In this document: piece by piece, positions 30,031 through 42,432 of the stretch | How the letters are laid out: the number at the start of each line of letters is the position of its first letter | Numbering within the stretch: position 1 is the stretch's first letter | Assembly (NCBI GenBank): GCA_964036045.1 | Contig: OZ038380.1 | Span: 120,375,199 to 120,439,198, forward strand | Direction of reading: 5' to 3' | DNA from: Eutreptiella sp. 'Long Island Sound 2002' | Taxonomy: Eukaryota; Euglenozoa; Euglenophyceae; Eutreptiales; Eutreptiaceae | Length of the DNA stretch: 64,000 nucleotides | Program-made: the position numbers and the translations under genes | Notes under the pieces: model-generated | Seen by the model: only the letters and a program-made list of their open reading frames with translations | Told to the model about the DNA's origin: nothing | The model's database searches: none

Positions 30031-32300
30031 GTGTTGGGGCGTGTGCCCTCTTGCGCGGCTCCGCCCGTACCCCGCCACCCCCGGCGAGGGGCTGTTTGGG
30101 GGTCGCCGTTAGCGGGGTTTCTCCGTCCCCCTCTTTTTTTTTGCGGTCTTCCCGGCCGCTGGGGGGGGTCTGTTGGTGTGGTTCTCGGAGCTGTCGTGTT
30201 GTGGCTCGGTGGTGGTGGCCGTCGCCTGTCTCCGTCTTGGCCCCCTTGGTCACCGCCCCCCCACCCCCCTTCGTTTGGGTTCCCCCCCCTTTTCTTTGTC
30301 TGTGTCCTTGTGGCCGGTGGCCTGCTGATTCTCCGACAGGGGTGTGCGCCAGCGTTTCCTGGCTGTCCTTACCTGCGGCCCTTCGGCGGCTGTGTGGCCC
30401 TGGTCGGCCGCTGCTTCCCGCTGGGCGTCTTCGGGCTGGTCAGGGTGCCCCCCCGGTGTCCTATCAGCTGGCCCTGTGGGTGTCGCCTTTGGTGGTGCCT
30501 GGCTCAGGTTCGCCCGCCTCTGTGGGGTGGGTGCGCGGTTGTGCGATGGTCCCCCCCGTACTCCTTCTGTCCCGTTGGCCAGTGGCTGTGTTTTCGTGGT
30601 TGGGTGGGGCTTCCACCCTTCTGTGTTTCTTTTTCCATTTTTTTGGGGGGGAGGGGCCTTTGCCTGTTCCTCCCCCTGCCTTCCCTGGGCTGGTGCACGC
30701 ACTAGTCAGTAAACGGTGTGGCTAACTGGGCCGCTTACGCGTTGTGGGTGGCCGTTTGCCGAGCCACGTCCCCGTGGGTTGTGTGGGTTCTGTACAGGCA
30801 TGGGCTGGTGGCCTGTCCTGTCGGTTTAGGCTCTGGTTCTGCCGGTTGGGCGGTTGCGCCAGCCGGTTTCGTGAGGTCATGGGTTAGGGGGGCTGGGGTT
30901 GTCCCGTGTCCCCCTGCCCCTGCGGTGCCGGTTTTGTGATGGGGGGTTTAACTTTCTGGTGGTGGTTTGTTCGGGCGGGCTGCCGCAGGCGGGGGCGGGG
31001 GGGTTTGTAGCGACCGGCACGTGGTGGCCTCGAGCCGGGGCATTGTGGCCTGGTGTTGTCCCGCGGCTGTGGGTGCCTTCCTCTCCTTTCCGGGGTGTCA
31101 GGCGGCTTGTTCGGGTTGCAACCACGGCTAGCGTCCCTTGCTTTGGTGCTGTGGTCTTCTTTGGTGTGCCGTTCTGTGCTGCGCCGCGCTGTTCTGCGTT
31201 GTGTTGCGGTGCGGCCTGCTCGTGTCGTGCGGTGCAATGCAGTGTTGTGCTGTGGTGTGTCTTGCCGTAGCGTGGCGGGTTGCGCTGTGCTTTGCGGCGC
31301 CGCGCTGTGTTGTGCTGTGCTGTGTCCTGTCGTGGTGTGCCTTGTAGCGTTGCGCTTCATGGCAATGCGGTGTGCTGAGCTGCGCCGTGCTGCTTCGTGT
31401 TGTGCCGTGCTTTGCTGTGCCTGGGTGTGTCGCGGGTCTATCATGTTTCTGGTCTGGCGCGGGGTGGCGTCGGCACTGGTTAGACTGCTGGCTGTGTTAT
31501 GCGGGACCCAGACTGAGGTTGTGTTGCAGGGGTCTTGGTGTGCCGTTGGGCCTGGTGGGTCAGGCGGGTGTCCCCGGGGTTGCCCTCCCTTGGGGCTTGT
31601 GCCTTGGTCCCGTGTCCCCTTGGGGTCCCTGTGCCTAGGGGTGTGCTGCATTCTCTGAGATGGGCTGGTGTGGTCTCCTCTTGTGTTGGGTGCCCTCACG
31701 TTGTGTCTTTCTGCCTCCTTGTTGTCCCCTGTCCTTGGCCACGCGGCCGTGTCCCCTTCCTCCTCCGGTGCCCCCGCCGTTGCGTTTGTGTGGTTGCCCT
31801 TGTTTTCGCCGGGGTTGTTGCCTGGCGGTTAGGCTGCGGTGGTGGGTTGTGCGTTGTCCTCGGCGGTTCCCTGTGTGGGTATATCCTCTTCCCCCTATGT
31901 GGCTGTGCTCTCGCTCCCCTGTGTGCATCGTGCAGTGTCAGGTCCGGGTTGCGGCAGCGCATCTGGGCGAGCGTGCGCCTCCATGGTGGTCAGCCCTGTG
32001 CCTTGGTGTGGCCGTGTCATTTTGGGGTCGCACGGTGTCGACTTGGTGGGGGGGGTGGGGCGGTGCCGATCCCTCCCGTGTGGTGTGCCCCTCCTTCGTG
32101 GTTTGTGTCCTTGTGCCCGTCCTTGCGCCCTCTCCCACAGTGCCATGGACCCCCACATTTTTTCCCCCGTGTTGGTGGTCCTCCGGTGGTTCCTTGCCCC
32201 CGTGTTCTGTTGCCCCCGGTGCCCTGTCTCTGTAGGCGCCTGCCTGTCACCTGGGGCCTCTCCTCGCCCCCTTGCCGTGGGCCTTTCCTTTGCCCTTTCC
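30031..32300. other. GC-rich C/T/G-skewed block
   Basis: Long frames are open on both strands because stops are rare in this composition. None shows a conserved motif. Between about 31,138 and 31,440 the sequence is a degenerate TGTGCTG/TGCYG simple repeat. The C-rich part at 30.1-30.7 kb may be a diverged continuation of the neighbouring proline-rich units. Confidence 0.45.
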
Positions 32301-33703
32301 CTGTCCGGTGTGCTGGTGGTGGGGTGGTGGCGAGGCCTGTGGGTCGTCGATGGCCCATGCCCGGGGGTGGGTGGTCTGGAGCCTCCGGCGCAGGATATCG
32401 GGTGTTGGGGCGACGGAGGCCCTGGACCGTGTCCCGGAGGAGGGCTCCCCATGCGCGCCTGCGGCATGGCAGCCTCAGAGGCGGTCTCGCTGGGGTTAGC
32501 GGGGGTGCGGGTGAGGATTTCCTCGAAGGTGTGGATCATGTGCACCCCCTCACGAGTCCCTGCTCCCCCGGCCAACTTCACCCAGCGGCGGAGCTCCCGC
32601 AGGGCGGGGGCAGACCACCAGGCGGGGTGATCGGGGGCCAGGGGGGGGGGGGGACTCCGAGCTCAAGGTTCTTGAGTGGCCCTGACGGGGGCTGGGGGTG
32701 GAGGATGCGTATCGGTGGCGTCGGGAACGGGAAGCGCGGTGCCGTTTGTGGAAACAGGGGGACGCGGACATGGGAAGGCGGTGGCGCGCGTGCTGGCACT
32801 CGGTGGAGCTGGAAAGGCGGGAGCGGGGCCCTGCAGAGTCGTAGCCGCGCCTTGGCAAGCAGGGGCGGTGCGCAAAAGCAGGTGAGGCGTGGTGGCGCTG
32901 CGGGGAAGGAGCGGAAGCGCCGCCCTCTGCAGGATTGACCATCGTCGTGGGGTGAGTCTGGCCACTTGGGAGGCGTCGCTGGGGCCTGGGAGGCCCCGCG
33001 TGGTGCCGCTGGGTACTGGGGGGGGGGGGGGGTGTTCCCCAGCCTCCATGGATCTGCCGCGTAGGGGTGTAGCGCGGGGTGAGGTGGACGTGGCGGCGGT
33101 GACAGCAGGTGGTACCGGTCCAGTGGTTGTCTGGGGGGTTCTCTTTGTTGGGGGTGGGCTTGCAGGGCCCCTTCGGCGTGGACCGTTATTTGTACGGGGG
33201 GGGGCGGTACCTGGTGGTAGGTGGGGTAGTGGGGTTGAGCGCCTGGTGGGTGATGCTGCCATCCCATGCACTCGTTGTGTTCGCGCATGGGGCATTATGG
33301 CCCGATGGGGTAGGGTGGTGGGCAGTGGTAGTGGTGGTGGTGGGGTCAGTGTTGGTGTTGGTACTGGTGGTTGTGGTGGTGATGGTGGCATCAGGGGCAC
33401 TGGTGGCGGTCATGGTGGTGCTGGGGTCGGTGGTGGTGTTGGTGCTGTGGCTATGCCCCTAGGACCCCATGGTGGTCCTGTGGGACGTGGGGGTCGGGCA
33501 TCGTTTGCAGCCCTTGGGGCTGGCCGGGATTGGGGGTGACCGCGGCTGGGGGGTCCCATGTCCCCGGGTTGGTCTGGCTGGCGGTGGTGGTCGTTTGTGG
33601 GGGATGGATGATGGGGCGCTTGGAGATGGGGATGTGGACGAGGGTTTGGACGGGGTCGTGTTGTGTTGCCGCCTCCTTGGTGACGGATCGCGCGGGGGGC
33701 AGG
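32300..33703 (-). repeat. Proline-rich tandem unit, distal part
   Basis: Minus-strand reading gives proline-rich translations with YHQVPPPPVQ, HPYAADPWR, then PPPSGPLKNLEL and GVHMIHTFEEI...RTPAN. The order and many words match 62,720-61,970 plus 50,510-50,280 (unit C) and 45,838-45,560. The right edge at 33,703 is the insertion point of the 10-kb TIR element; the sequence resumes at 44,059. From the HMIHTF word here to the HMVHTF word at 45.57 kb is about 13.0 kb, or about 2.7 kb after removing the insertion, which I take as the tandem period. Confidence 0.6.
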
Positions 33704-33744
33704 CACCTATGATTTTAGCAGCTGTTCCTTCCCAAAATTCAAAA
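33704..33744 (+). repeat. Left terminal inverted repeat
   Basis: Starts CACCTATGATTTT and includes CAGCTGTT and TTCCCAAAATTCAAAA. It pairs with 44,018-44,058. Confidence 0.85.
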
Positions 33745-34230
33745 TCATGCATTCTCAGAACCGCAATATCAAACTGTACACAGTAGTACTGTTGTTTTTA
33801 TGTTTGCTCAAATTTTTATTAAAATTATGCTGTCGCTGAAGCTGGGGCCGCAGATAAACTGTCAGCAACTGCAGCGTACGCGAGTTTCAGATTCCTGACC
33901 GCCGTGCGCAATAGGAAATCGCCAAAAAGTCCACTTTTTTTCGCATGTGGAAGCAAAGTAAAGGCATGAGCGTGTTCCTGAGATAAATACCTTGCTGCTG
34001 ACCTAAAAAAGATCCGGATTGGCAGGCACAGAGTTGGAGAAATTCACGCTTCTCTACCCAAAAACCACTTTTTTACATGATCTTAGGGTCTATGAAGGCC
34101 ATATAGAGGGCCTTACAGGGCTGTAAGAGGTGGTATAGAGGTGATATATGAACAAATTGTCATCACTATTGGTAGAAGCCTACATGACAACCTTTATTCT
34201 AGGCTCTTCATCCCTTTCTCATGCACCATG
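33745..34230. other. Left subterminal region of TIR element
   Basis: AT-rich, without a gene. A possible transcription start region is not evident. Confidence 0.4.
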
Positions 34231-35935
34231 GGGCCCAATATCCATATGGTTCATAGGTAGGGTTTTGATCACCTATCACCGTCGAGACACATGTTTGGAG
34301 CCTGGGTTGGTATTGTATGCATTTGAATGATAATAACTACATACAATATGATAGTATGTGCATAAGAATGGGATGAACGACGAACATTTGAGGTGTTTTT
34401 GGCCCTATTTTGTACCGTTTGTGGTACGTTTCCATATGGTTCATAGGTAGGCTTTTGCGTGCCTATCACCGTACACACACATGTTTGGGGCTTAGGTTGT
34501 TATTGCAAGCATTTGTATGATAGGTCCTACATATAATATGATAGTATGTGCGTAAGAATGGGTTGAACGATGAACATGTGTTTTTGGTCCTATTTTGCAC
34601 CGTTTGTGGTCGAATATCCATATGGTTCATAGGTAGGGTTTTGATCACCTATCCCCGCCCACACACATGTTTGGGGCTTGGGTTGGTATTGTATGCATTT
34701 GAATGATAATACCTACAAGAAGAATGATAGTATGTGCATAAGAATGGGATGAAGGATGTAGATTTGAGGTGTTTTTGGCCCGTTTTTGCTCCTTTTGCGC
34801 TCCATATCCATATGGTTCATAGGTAGGGTTTTGATCACCTATCACTGTCCACAGACACTTCTGGGGCTTGGGTTGGTATTGTATGCATTTGAATGATAAT
34901 AACTACATAACATATGATAGTATGTGCATAAGATTGGGATGAACGATGTAGACTTGAGGTGTTTTTGGCCCGTTTTTGCACCTTTTGCGCTCCATATCCA
35001 TATGGTTCATAGGTAGGGTTTTGATCACCTATCACCTTCCACACACATGTTTGGGGCATAGGATGGTATTGTAAGCATTTGAATGCTGGGTAACAAATAA
35101 AATATGAAACTACGGGCACAAGCATGGGATGAACAATGTAGTTTTGAGGTGTTTTTGGCCCGTTTTTGCACCATTTGTGCTCCATATCCATATGGTTCAT
35201 AGGTAGGGCTTCGATCACCTATCACCGTCCACACACATGTTTGTGGCTGGGGTTGGTATTGTATGCATTTGAATGATAAGAACTACATAAAATATGATAC
35301 TATGTGCATAAGAATGGGATGAAAGATGAACATTTGAGGTGTTTTTGGCCCTATTGTGCACCGTTTGTGGTCGATTTCCATATGGTTCATAGGTGGGCTT
35401 TTGCGTGCCTATCACCGTACACACACATGTTTGGGGCTTAGGTTGTTATTGTAAGCATTTGTATGATAGGTGCTACATAGGATATGATAGTATGTGCATA
35501 ACAATGGGATGAACAATGAAGTTTTGAGGTGTTTTTGGCCCTATTTTGCACCGTTTGTGATCGAATATCCATATGGTTCATAGGTAGGCTTGGAACTATT
35601 TGAGCCATTTGAGAATTTTCCTTCTCCGTGTGTTGTCGTTGTACATAAAATATGATACTATGTGCATAAGAATGGGATGAGCGATGAAGATTTGAGGTGT
35701 TTGTGGCCCTATTTTGCACCGTTTGTGGTCCAATACCCATATGGTTCATACGTAGGCTTCGAACTATTTGAGCCATTTGAAAATTTTCCTTCTCCGTGTG
35801 TTGTCCTTGTACATATAATATGATAGTATGTGCATAGGAATGGGATGAACGATGAACATTTGAGGTGTTTTTTGCCCTTTTTTGCACCGTTTGTGGTCCA
35901 TCTCCATATGGTTCATACGTATGCAACGATTGTCT
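34231..35935 (+). repeat. 190-bp tandem satellite array
   Basis: The word TCCATATGGTTCATAGGTAG recurs at about 34,241, 34,431, 34,617, 34,807, 34,997, 35,187, 35,377, 35,568, 35,737 and 35,902. Spacing is about 190 bp for the first eight and about 167 bp for the last ones, where part of the unit is replaced by GAACTATTTGAGCCATTTGA. Each unit also has GAGGTGTTTTTGGCCC. It may bind the element's transposase or act as promoter DNA for the gene starting at 36,101. Confidence 0.9.
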
Positions 35936-36100
35936 TACTGCCTTCATGCCCTTGTTGCGTGCTTTTTGTGTGTATTATGCCTTCCTAGGTAGGTTGAGCA
36001 AAGAGTGAAAAGATAGTGAACTAGGGGTGAACGAATGGTTATGGGAGCATGCATGGCCACAAAATGTTATTTTTCATTTGGTACAACCCACAAGTAAGCA

Positions 36101-36975
36101 ATGGCTCCTTCCAAGAAGAAAGAGGTTGTGATTCGAAAGCCTGACATGCCAGCCTTGGTGCCTGCCGATTGTCATATAGGTAAGGGGGACGTGGAAGATG
36201 GGGCGGAACAAGGAGAAGGCGGAGCATGGGAAAATTGCGAAAATTTGGACCCGGAGCTAGAAAGGCTTCTTGCAGGGCATGGTGTTAAGGAAGACCAAAG
36301 TGTCGAAGCCAGGACCTTCAATTACATCAAATTTGGCATGTCCACCAATGTGCAAACGTGTGAAAAGCGGGTCTTGTTTTGGTACGGAACGCTGATTATA
36401 CCGGAACCATACAGGAACGACCTATGCATGAGGTTCCCAAACAATTACTTCTATTGGTTCAAACGCGCTGACGTCTTCCCAACCCTTCCTCTTGGATTGC
36501 CTGCCTTCTTCAACGATGGGTGTGACGGCCCGAGTGATGAAACATCCGACTATGGCGAGGCACCTTCTGATGAGAGCTCGGAAAATTAAAGTAGTGATGA
36601 TGAGGACAATGGTGACAATGGCGACATCTCGGAGGATGGCGCAAGTGGCACACCCAAAGCCAAAAAGGAAAGGAGGAAGAAAACTAAACCAAAGCCCCCA
36701 AAGTTGAGGGAGTATACCAAAAAGAGTAGGTCACCCGATGTCTCTGAGGAAGCGTTGGCATCAAGAATAGCCGAAGCAACTGAGCATATGACTCGTATGG
36801 AGCTGTTTAAGCAGGCAAGTGCTTACTCAAAACATTATTTGATCAAACTCTGCGAGAACGTGTGTGTTAGCGGTATGAGTTCCAAAACGATACCAGAGAT
36901 TCTTCGAGCGCTTGAGGACAGAAGTAAGACTGGAGGCTTCACAATCCAAAAGCTGTTTCCGACGCACAAACCGCA
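36101..36975 (+). pseudogene. Exon 1 of the TIR-element gene
   Basis: ATG in CAATGGCTCC starts MAPSKKKEVVIRKPDMP. A folded part follows (FNYIKFGMSTNVQTCEKRV, FPNNYFYWFKRADVFP), resembling a zinc-finger-like DNA-binding module with few Cys. A TAA at 36,587 interrupts SEN|SSDDEDNGD in frame. Beyond it the same frame gives PKAKKERRKKTKPKPPK, a nuclear-localisation-like stretch, and SEEALASRIAEATEHM. The exon ends THKPQ at donor GTGAGC (36,976); the acceptor CACTCAG is at 37,211. Confidence 0.55.
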
Positions 36976-37211
36976 AGTGAGCTTCAGACCCATAGACATA
37001 TCAATGAGCAGCATTCGACAGGCATCTATTGCTGTGCAATGCTTGTTGATGTTGTTGCTTGCGGTGCATTAAATGTTTGTGACTCACACATAAACCATCA
37101 CCCCACCGCATGGGTGGCACAACCCGTGAATATCCTGGCTGGGATTTGGGCCGCTGGGACACGCTCCATTGGCCAACAGTTTGGTGCTTTGTGTAACTTT
37201 GTGCCACTCAG

Positions 37212-38572
37212 GTTGAGAAGCCCAGAAAGGCAGAGAACCCCACCACAAAGCAAAACAAAGGCCAGAGCAATGGGGAGTGTAGTGGTAAGGACCGGGAGCA
37301 AATGCAGGCAGATGAGGAGCGCACCGAACGAGAGGAAGCGGATGAGCAGCAACAGCAAAAGGTAACGTTCGGAAGCTGCTCAGTTAGGGTCTTTCAATTC
37401 TGTGCATGCATATCGCGTTAATTTCTCTCCGACCGATCGAGACGGGATTTTGATTTTTGCACGTCACCAGGAGCGCACCGAACCAGAGGAAGCAGAAACG
37501 CGAGACGAAGCACAAGAGAACATAAAAAAGGGGGAGGCAGCAAAGCGTCAAAAGCAAGCGGATGAGGAGCAAGAGCAAAAGGTAACCTTCCAGGAGCGCA
37601 CACGGAGTTCTGCAGTTACGCTCTCTCGATTCTGTGCATACGTATCGTGTTCATTTCTTTCCAATTTACGGAGATCAGATTTTGACTTTTGCATCTCCCC
37701 ATGAGCGCACCAAACGAGAGGAGGCAGACAGAAAGAAGGCGGAGGCGGCAAAGCGTCAAAAGCAAGTGGATGAGGAGCAACAGCCAAAGGTAACCATGCA
37801 AATTTCTGCAGTACCGCTCTCTCTATTCTGTGCATACGTATCGTGTTCATTTCTTTCCAATTGACGGAGATCGGATTTTGGTTTTGCATGTCGCCAGCAG
37901 CGCACCAAACGAGGAGAGGTGGACAGAAAGAAGGCGGAGGCGGCAAAGCGTCAAAAGCAAGTGGATGAGGAGGAACAGCAAAAGGTAACCATGCAAATTT
38001 CTGCAGTACCGCTATCTCCATTCTGTGCATACGTATCGTGTTCATTTCTTTCCAATTGACGGAGATCGGATTTTGTTTTTTGCATGTCGCCAGGAGCGCA
38101 CCGAACGAGAGGGTGGGGACAGAAAGAAGGCGGAGGCGGCAAAGCGTCAAAAGCAAGTGGATGAGGAGCAACAGCAAAAGGTAACCAGGCAAATTTCTGC
38201 AGTACCGCTCTCTCGACTCTATGCGTACGTGACGTGTTCATTTCTTTCCAATTGACGGAGATCGGATTTTGTTTTTTGCATGTCGCCAGAAGCGCACCAA
38301 GCGAGAGGGTGGGGACAGAAAGAATGCGGAGGCGGCAAAGCGTCAAAAGCAAGTGGATGAGGAGCAACAGCAAAAGGTAACCATGCAAATTTCTGCAGTA
38401 ACGCTCTCCTGATTCTGTGCATACGTAGCGTGTTCATTTCTTTCCAATTGACGGAGATAGGATTTCGTTTTTTGCATGTCCCGAGGAGCGCAGCGAACAA
38501 AAGGAGGCGGACGGAAAGAAGGCGGAGGCGGCAAAGCGTCAAAAGCAAGGGGATGAGGAGCCACAGCAAAGG
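37212..38572 (+). repeat. Tandemly amplified exon-intron units
   Basis: Exons at 37,471-37,581, 37,703-37,789, 37,898-37,984, 38,094-38,180, 38,290-38,376 and 38,486-38,572 encode KKAEAAKRQKQVDEEQQQK-type sequence. All but the first (111 bp) are exactly 87 bp, 29 codons. Each is followed by an intron of about 105-110 bp starting GTAACC and ending TGCATGTCGCCAG or a variant. The repeating unit is about 196 bp. Exon 2 (37,212-37,361) ends with the same motif, and the next exon (38,682) starts with it. All units are phase 0, so each amplification lengthens a charged helical, coiled-coil-like segment without breaking the frame. Confidence 0.85.
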
Positions 38573-38681
38573 GTAACCATGCAAAGTACTGCAGTAATGC
38601 TCTCTTGATTCTGTGCATACCTATCGTGTTCATTTCTTTCCAATTGACGGAGATAGGATTTAGATTTTTGCATGTCCCAAG

Positions 38682-40770
38682 AAGCGCACCGAACGGGAGG
38701 AAGCAGAGAAGCGACACGAGAACTGCCAAGCGCAAAACGTCAACAAGGCATCAGAGCGCAAAATGGAAAGCGAGGGTCCCGACGTTATTGCTCTTCCACC
38801 GCCTCCAGCATTCAGCCGAAAGCAAACAGAGCCTCTCAAGGTTTTTGCATTCCTGTCACTGTACCCCTCAGCAAAAAGTTTGGATGATCTGCGTGTCCAA
38901 CGGGCACCACATCAGCAACTCTTCAAAGCCTTGGCAACAGAGAACAGGATCCATGCGAGGTTTCATTGGCGTCAAAAGAGACGCAGAGCTGCGGGGTTCT
39001 GACAGCGTCATGCAGGCAGCCATGTGCTCCTGCGAGCTGCAAATACAGTGGCAGGGCGATACTTGGGTGCAGGCACCAATCAGCGTTGTAGCAACTATTT
39101 CGCATACCACTCCACGTTGCTGTAGGCAGTTTTTTGATTTTCTTTTTCCTAAGATGGGAGAACCTTCAAGACCGGGACGGCCCAAACTGCCTGAATGGCA
39201 GCTTTCACAGAAATCTCTGGCCAACAGACGCAGCCTTGTGAGGTTGTATGCGAAGCAGTTGCATTGCGGGCACCTGATTGCGGAGCATGCAGTCAAGCGG
39301 TCACTGAATGGAGACAGACTGAGGGCAAGACCGGCCACATTTGAGCAATTGAGGGATACCCTCATTGCAAAGTTTACGACACATGATACATGGGAGGATT
39401 TCATTCGCGCGCGAAGAAAAAAAGATGGCAATGGTCAGGGGGTGTATAGGACAGGCGTGACCAAACTCATGCAGCTTTTGACAGCTGACATGGGGATTGT
39501 TACCACACCAGTAGGTGCGTACCTAGACGCGAGTACGGCCCTTCCACTGTATTTGGAGCCCGCAAGAGCACATTGCTGCCTGCATGACGCTGTCAGAACC
39601 CCGCAGCACTGCGTCTTTTTTGACGCCAATGAAATGTATGGGCGCCGCAAATGCCAGGTGCTGAGCGTACATCTACCGCAAGCACGTCAGCCACACCAAC
39701 TCCTTCTGCAACTTCCCCCCGCGACATACCTGGACCAGGATGATCACATCACAACCTCCTCGCAGTTTGAGCGCATGGACCTGCTTCCTGCCCTTGAGAA
39801 GGCGTTGGAGAGCGGCTGGGGTGGTGAAAGCATGGAGCTGGTTTTTTCTCCTGATTTTGCCGCCTACTACCGAACCACAGGGACGCCTCCACCAAAAGCA
39901 GATTGCTGTTGTGTGGAGTGCTATGGTTCAAGAAAACTCTGGAAGCACCCTGATTGGATACGGCAGCCTTTGCGGGATTTTCACAACTACCCTTCACGCT
40001 GCGCTCCTTTCTTTCGCCTCATGAAATGTCGCCCCAACAGCGTGTATGATGTACACCACTGCAACAATCACGTGTTGGCAAACAGGGTGATCCACCCCCT
40101 GTGGTTCTGGACCAAAGCAAACCTGCCTGAGGAATACACTGTCCAATTGAAGATAATTTTGGAGAAACATTTTACGCGCTTTCCATAATACCCACCTTTC
40201 AAAGAAGCTGTTGGCAAAAGGGACTGGTCACCCCGAAAAATTGTCACGAAGGATATCCTGAAGGAGGATCCTTTTTGGAAAGCCCTAGCCGATCTGTTCC
40301 CACGAACGGCAAATGGTCTCACAGTCAAACGGAACGGTGAGGTTCTGCAGGATCCAATACCCCGATATTTGAAACTGATGCGGATTCTGATGGTCCAGCT
40401 GAAAAGCTGGAGTCCGGAAGGTGTTGACCAGCGTGATGACATGTGCTGTGAAGCACACCAGGTCTTTTGGGACCTCGGGTTTCCCCTGTGCCGGTTTGGA
40501 GTCCCCATTCATTACTTTCTGGAGCACTACATCCCCCGGCTATGCAAACATGGCAACCTCGTGGGCATGTCATCGGAGGGGGGCGAGCATGTCCACCAGC
40601 CCCACTCCAAGATCGTGCAAAAGCGCCCCTCTCGCCCACAAGGGGAATTTCCAGTGGGGCTGGTGGAGATCATGAAGCACGTCAGGCTCTGGTTGGGGCT
40701 GTGGAGGCAAGGCTGGCTGTCTCCAACCCTCTGGTACACGCATGAACCGAAATTGTCAGCTGACAATTAG
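38682..40770 (+). pseudogene. Core exon of the TIR-element gene
   Basis: It starts KRTEREEAEKRHENC after acceptor CCCAAG and changes frame near 38.97 kb. The long frame then reads KLPEWQLSQKSLANRRSLV, DTWEDFIRARRKKDGNG, VYRTGVTKLMQLLTADMG, a Cys cluster in KADCCCVECYG, and HCNNHVLANRVIHPLWFW. A TAA at 40,186 is in frame; beyond it PPFKEAVGKRDWSP, DPFWKALADLFPRTANG, then FLEHYIPRLCKHGNLVGM and SSEGGEHVHQPHSKIVQ follow. The His/Glu-rich EGGEHVHQ block after a helical LEHYIPRL resembles C-terminal helices of several eukaryotic transposases, where a late Glu is catalytic; this is only a resemblance. Confidence 0.55.
38962..39634. repeat. Inverted duplication within the core exon
   Basis: About 100 bp at 38,962-39,062 recur in reverse complement at 39,534-39,634 with roughly eight differences. 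Both copies contain CATTGGCGTCAAAA and CGGGGTTCTGACAGCGTCAT in that sense. The frame change near 38.97 kb coincides with the left arm, so the inversion-duplication may have caused it. Confidence 0.75.
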
Positions 40771-40909
40771 CGGTATACCACCTTCTTGCCACCACATCCC
40801 TTGGCTTCTGATAGATTTACTATTTTTGGCCAAATCATGCTAATGTTGCTAATCTTTGATTGTTTATGGATTGGGGTAGATTTTGGAACGTATTCATGCT
40901 TATATTTTC

Positions 40910-42369
40910 AGTACCCCTCTGTATCTCTCTCCACTTCTGTCGTCCACGGGTTCCATTGAAGAGAGCCAATGGGGTGCCGCTGGCGTTGATGAAGCCCCTG
41001 ATTGACGCAATTAGAAAATTGGGCAGAAGTCTGTGGTACGACGTGACGGGGGCTGAAGGGCCTGTGGAGTCCCTGCTGCTGACATCATCAAGCATCTTGA
41101 GCAGATCTGCCTTGTGCTCGGAATGGCCTGCCCCGGTGCTGCCCAAGTGATAACGCTCACAGATCGTCCTGTCCCCTGTCAGCTGGCTAACATGGAGAGC
41201 GTGGTAATGCTTTGTCCTGTGTGCTTGGGCCGAGAGGCCAGTCATTTTTGCGTAATGCATACTCTTGACACAATTCAGTACAGCGCAACCCCTCTGTCAC
41301 TGTCACCAGGTGACACTGTGTTTCTGCCAGTTGAAAAGCACTGGATGCTGCCAAAGTTGTGTCCAGGCATTAATTTGTTTGCTGCTGTACCATTCTCGAA
41401 TTCGCAAAATGCACCATTCGTGCCCGACGATAGCTGTTGGATCAGCAAACATTTACGGCCGACCAGTGTGACCTGGAGTGACCTGCAGCACAGTGACACT
41501 GTGCAGATGTATGACGGCCTAAGCGTTGCTTCGGTTCTGCTGCACACCCAATTGTTGTGGAGGCCCACTGTGCATTGTCCCGGTCTGTCGCGACAAGGGC
41601 AGCCCCTGTTCCCAGGCAGGTGGACAGTCCAGCTTGAACGGGGCGTCACTGTTTTAGTATTAGCCGTGATTCCTCCCAATCCGGCTTCCTGGGATGTTGT
41701 CGGCGTCTTTGCATTTTGCTGTACGGCAGGGCAGGCAGACTTCAGATCCCTTCTGCGGTTCTCAGAATCCAGCCTCAGAATAATCGCCCTGGCTGACAAG
41801 CAGGGCTGTGAAGCAGGAAGACCTGGATGGAAGGTTTGTATTCCGGGCAGTGCACTTTTTTTAAGTTTCCTCAGAGGTGTCAGTCCTGCGGTCCGCACCA
41901 GGCCAAACGTGAACTGGCATATGAGGACAGTTGGCGGAACACACGTCTCCCTGAGATCACAAACCTCAGTACCACAGCTGTGAAGAAGAAATCTGTCACT
42001 ACCAATGGGAAAGCGAAACCGAACCCGAAACGGAATTCAACCGCAAAGCCACCACCAAAACGGAACCCAAAACCGAAACCAAAACAAAAACCAAAACGCC
42101 AAAAAAACAGCAGCCCACCAAGCAAACAGCCAAAGAAGGAAGAGACGGGCAGTGGGACGGTAAGACAAGAGGCTGACCTTGTTCGGCGCCTCTTGGCTGC
42201 ACTGCAACAGGCAACCCAACAACTAAACAACCGAACAAACCCCCTGAAGCGCAAACGCGGGCAAAGTGAAAACAGTGAAAATACCCAAAAAAAGGGAAGG
42301 GTTGAATGGGAGTCAGGAGAGCACATGTCTCAGCAGGTGTCTCAACGCCCCTGGGCAGGTGTTTAAGCA

Positions 42370-42432
<63 letters not shown>

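Noticed and set aside
30051-30725. Several overlapping frames of 150-260 codons
   Set aside because: All six frames are nearly open in this base composition; no conserved motif supports any of them.
31535-32938. 467-codon plus-strand frame
   Set aside because: It crosses from low-complexity DNA into the proline-rich unit, whose conserved words are on the other strand.
33704-33709. CACTA (En/Spm) superfamily assignment for the TIR element
   Set aside because: Ends start CACCTA, not CACTA, a 3-bp target duplication cannot be shown, and no CACTA transposase motif was found.
34231-35935. CRISPR array
   Set aside because: Repeats and intervening sequence are both conserved over 190 bp, so this is a tandem satellite, not repeats with unique spacers.
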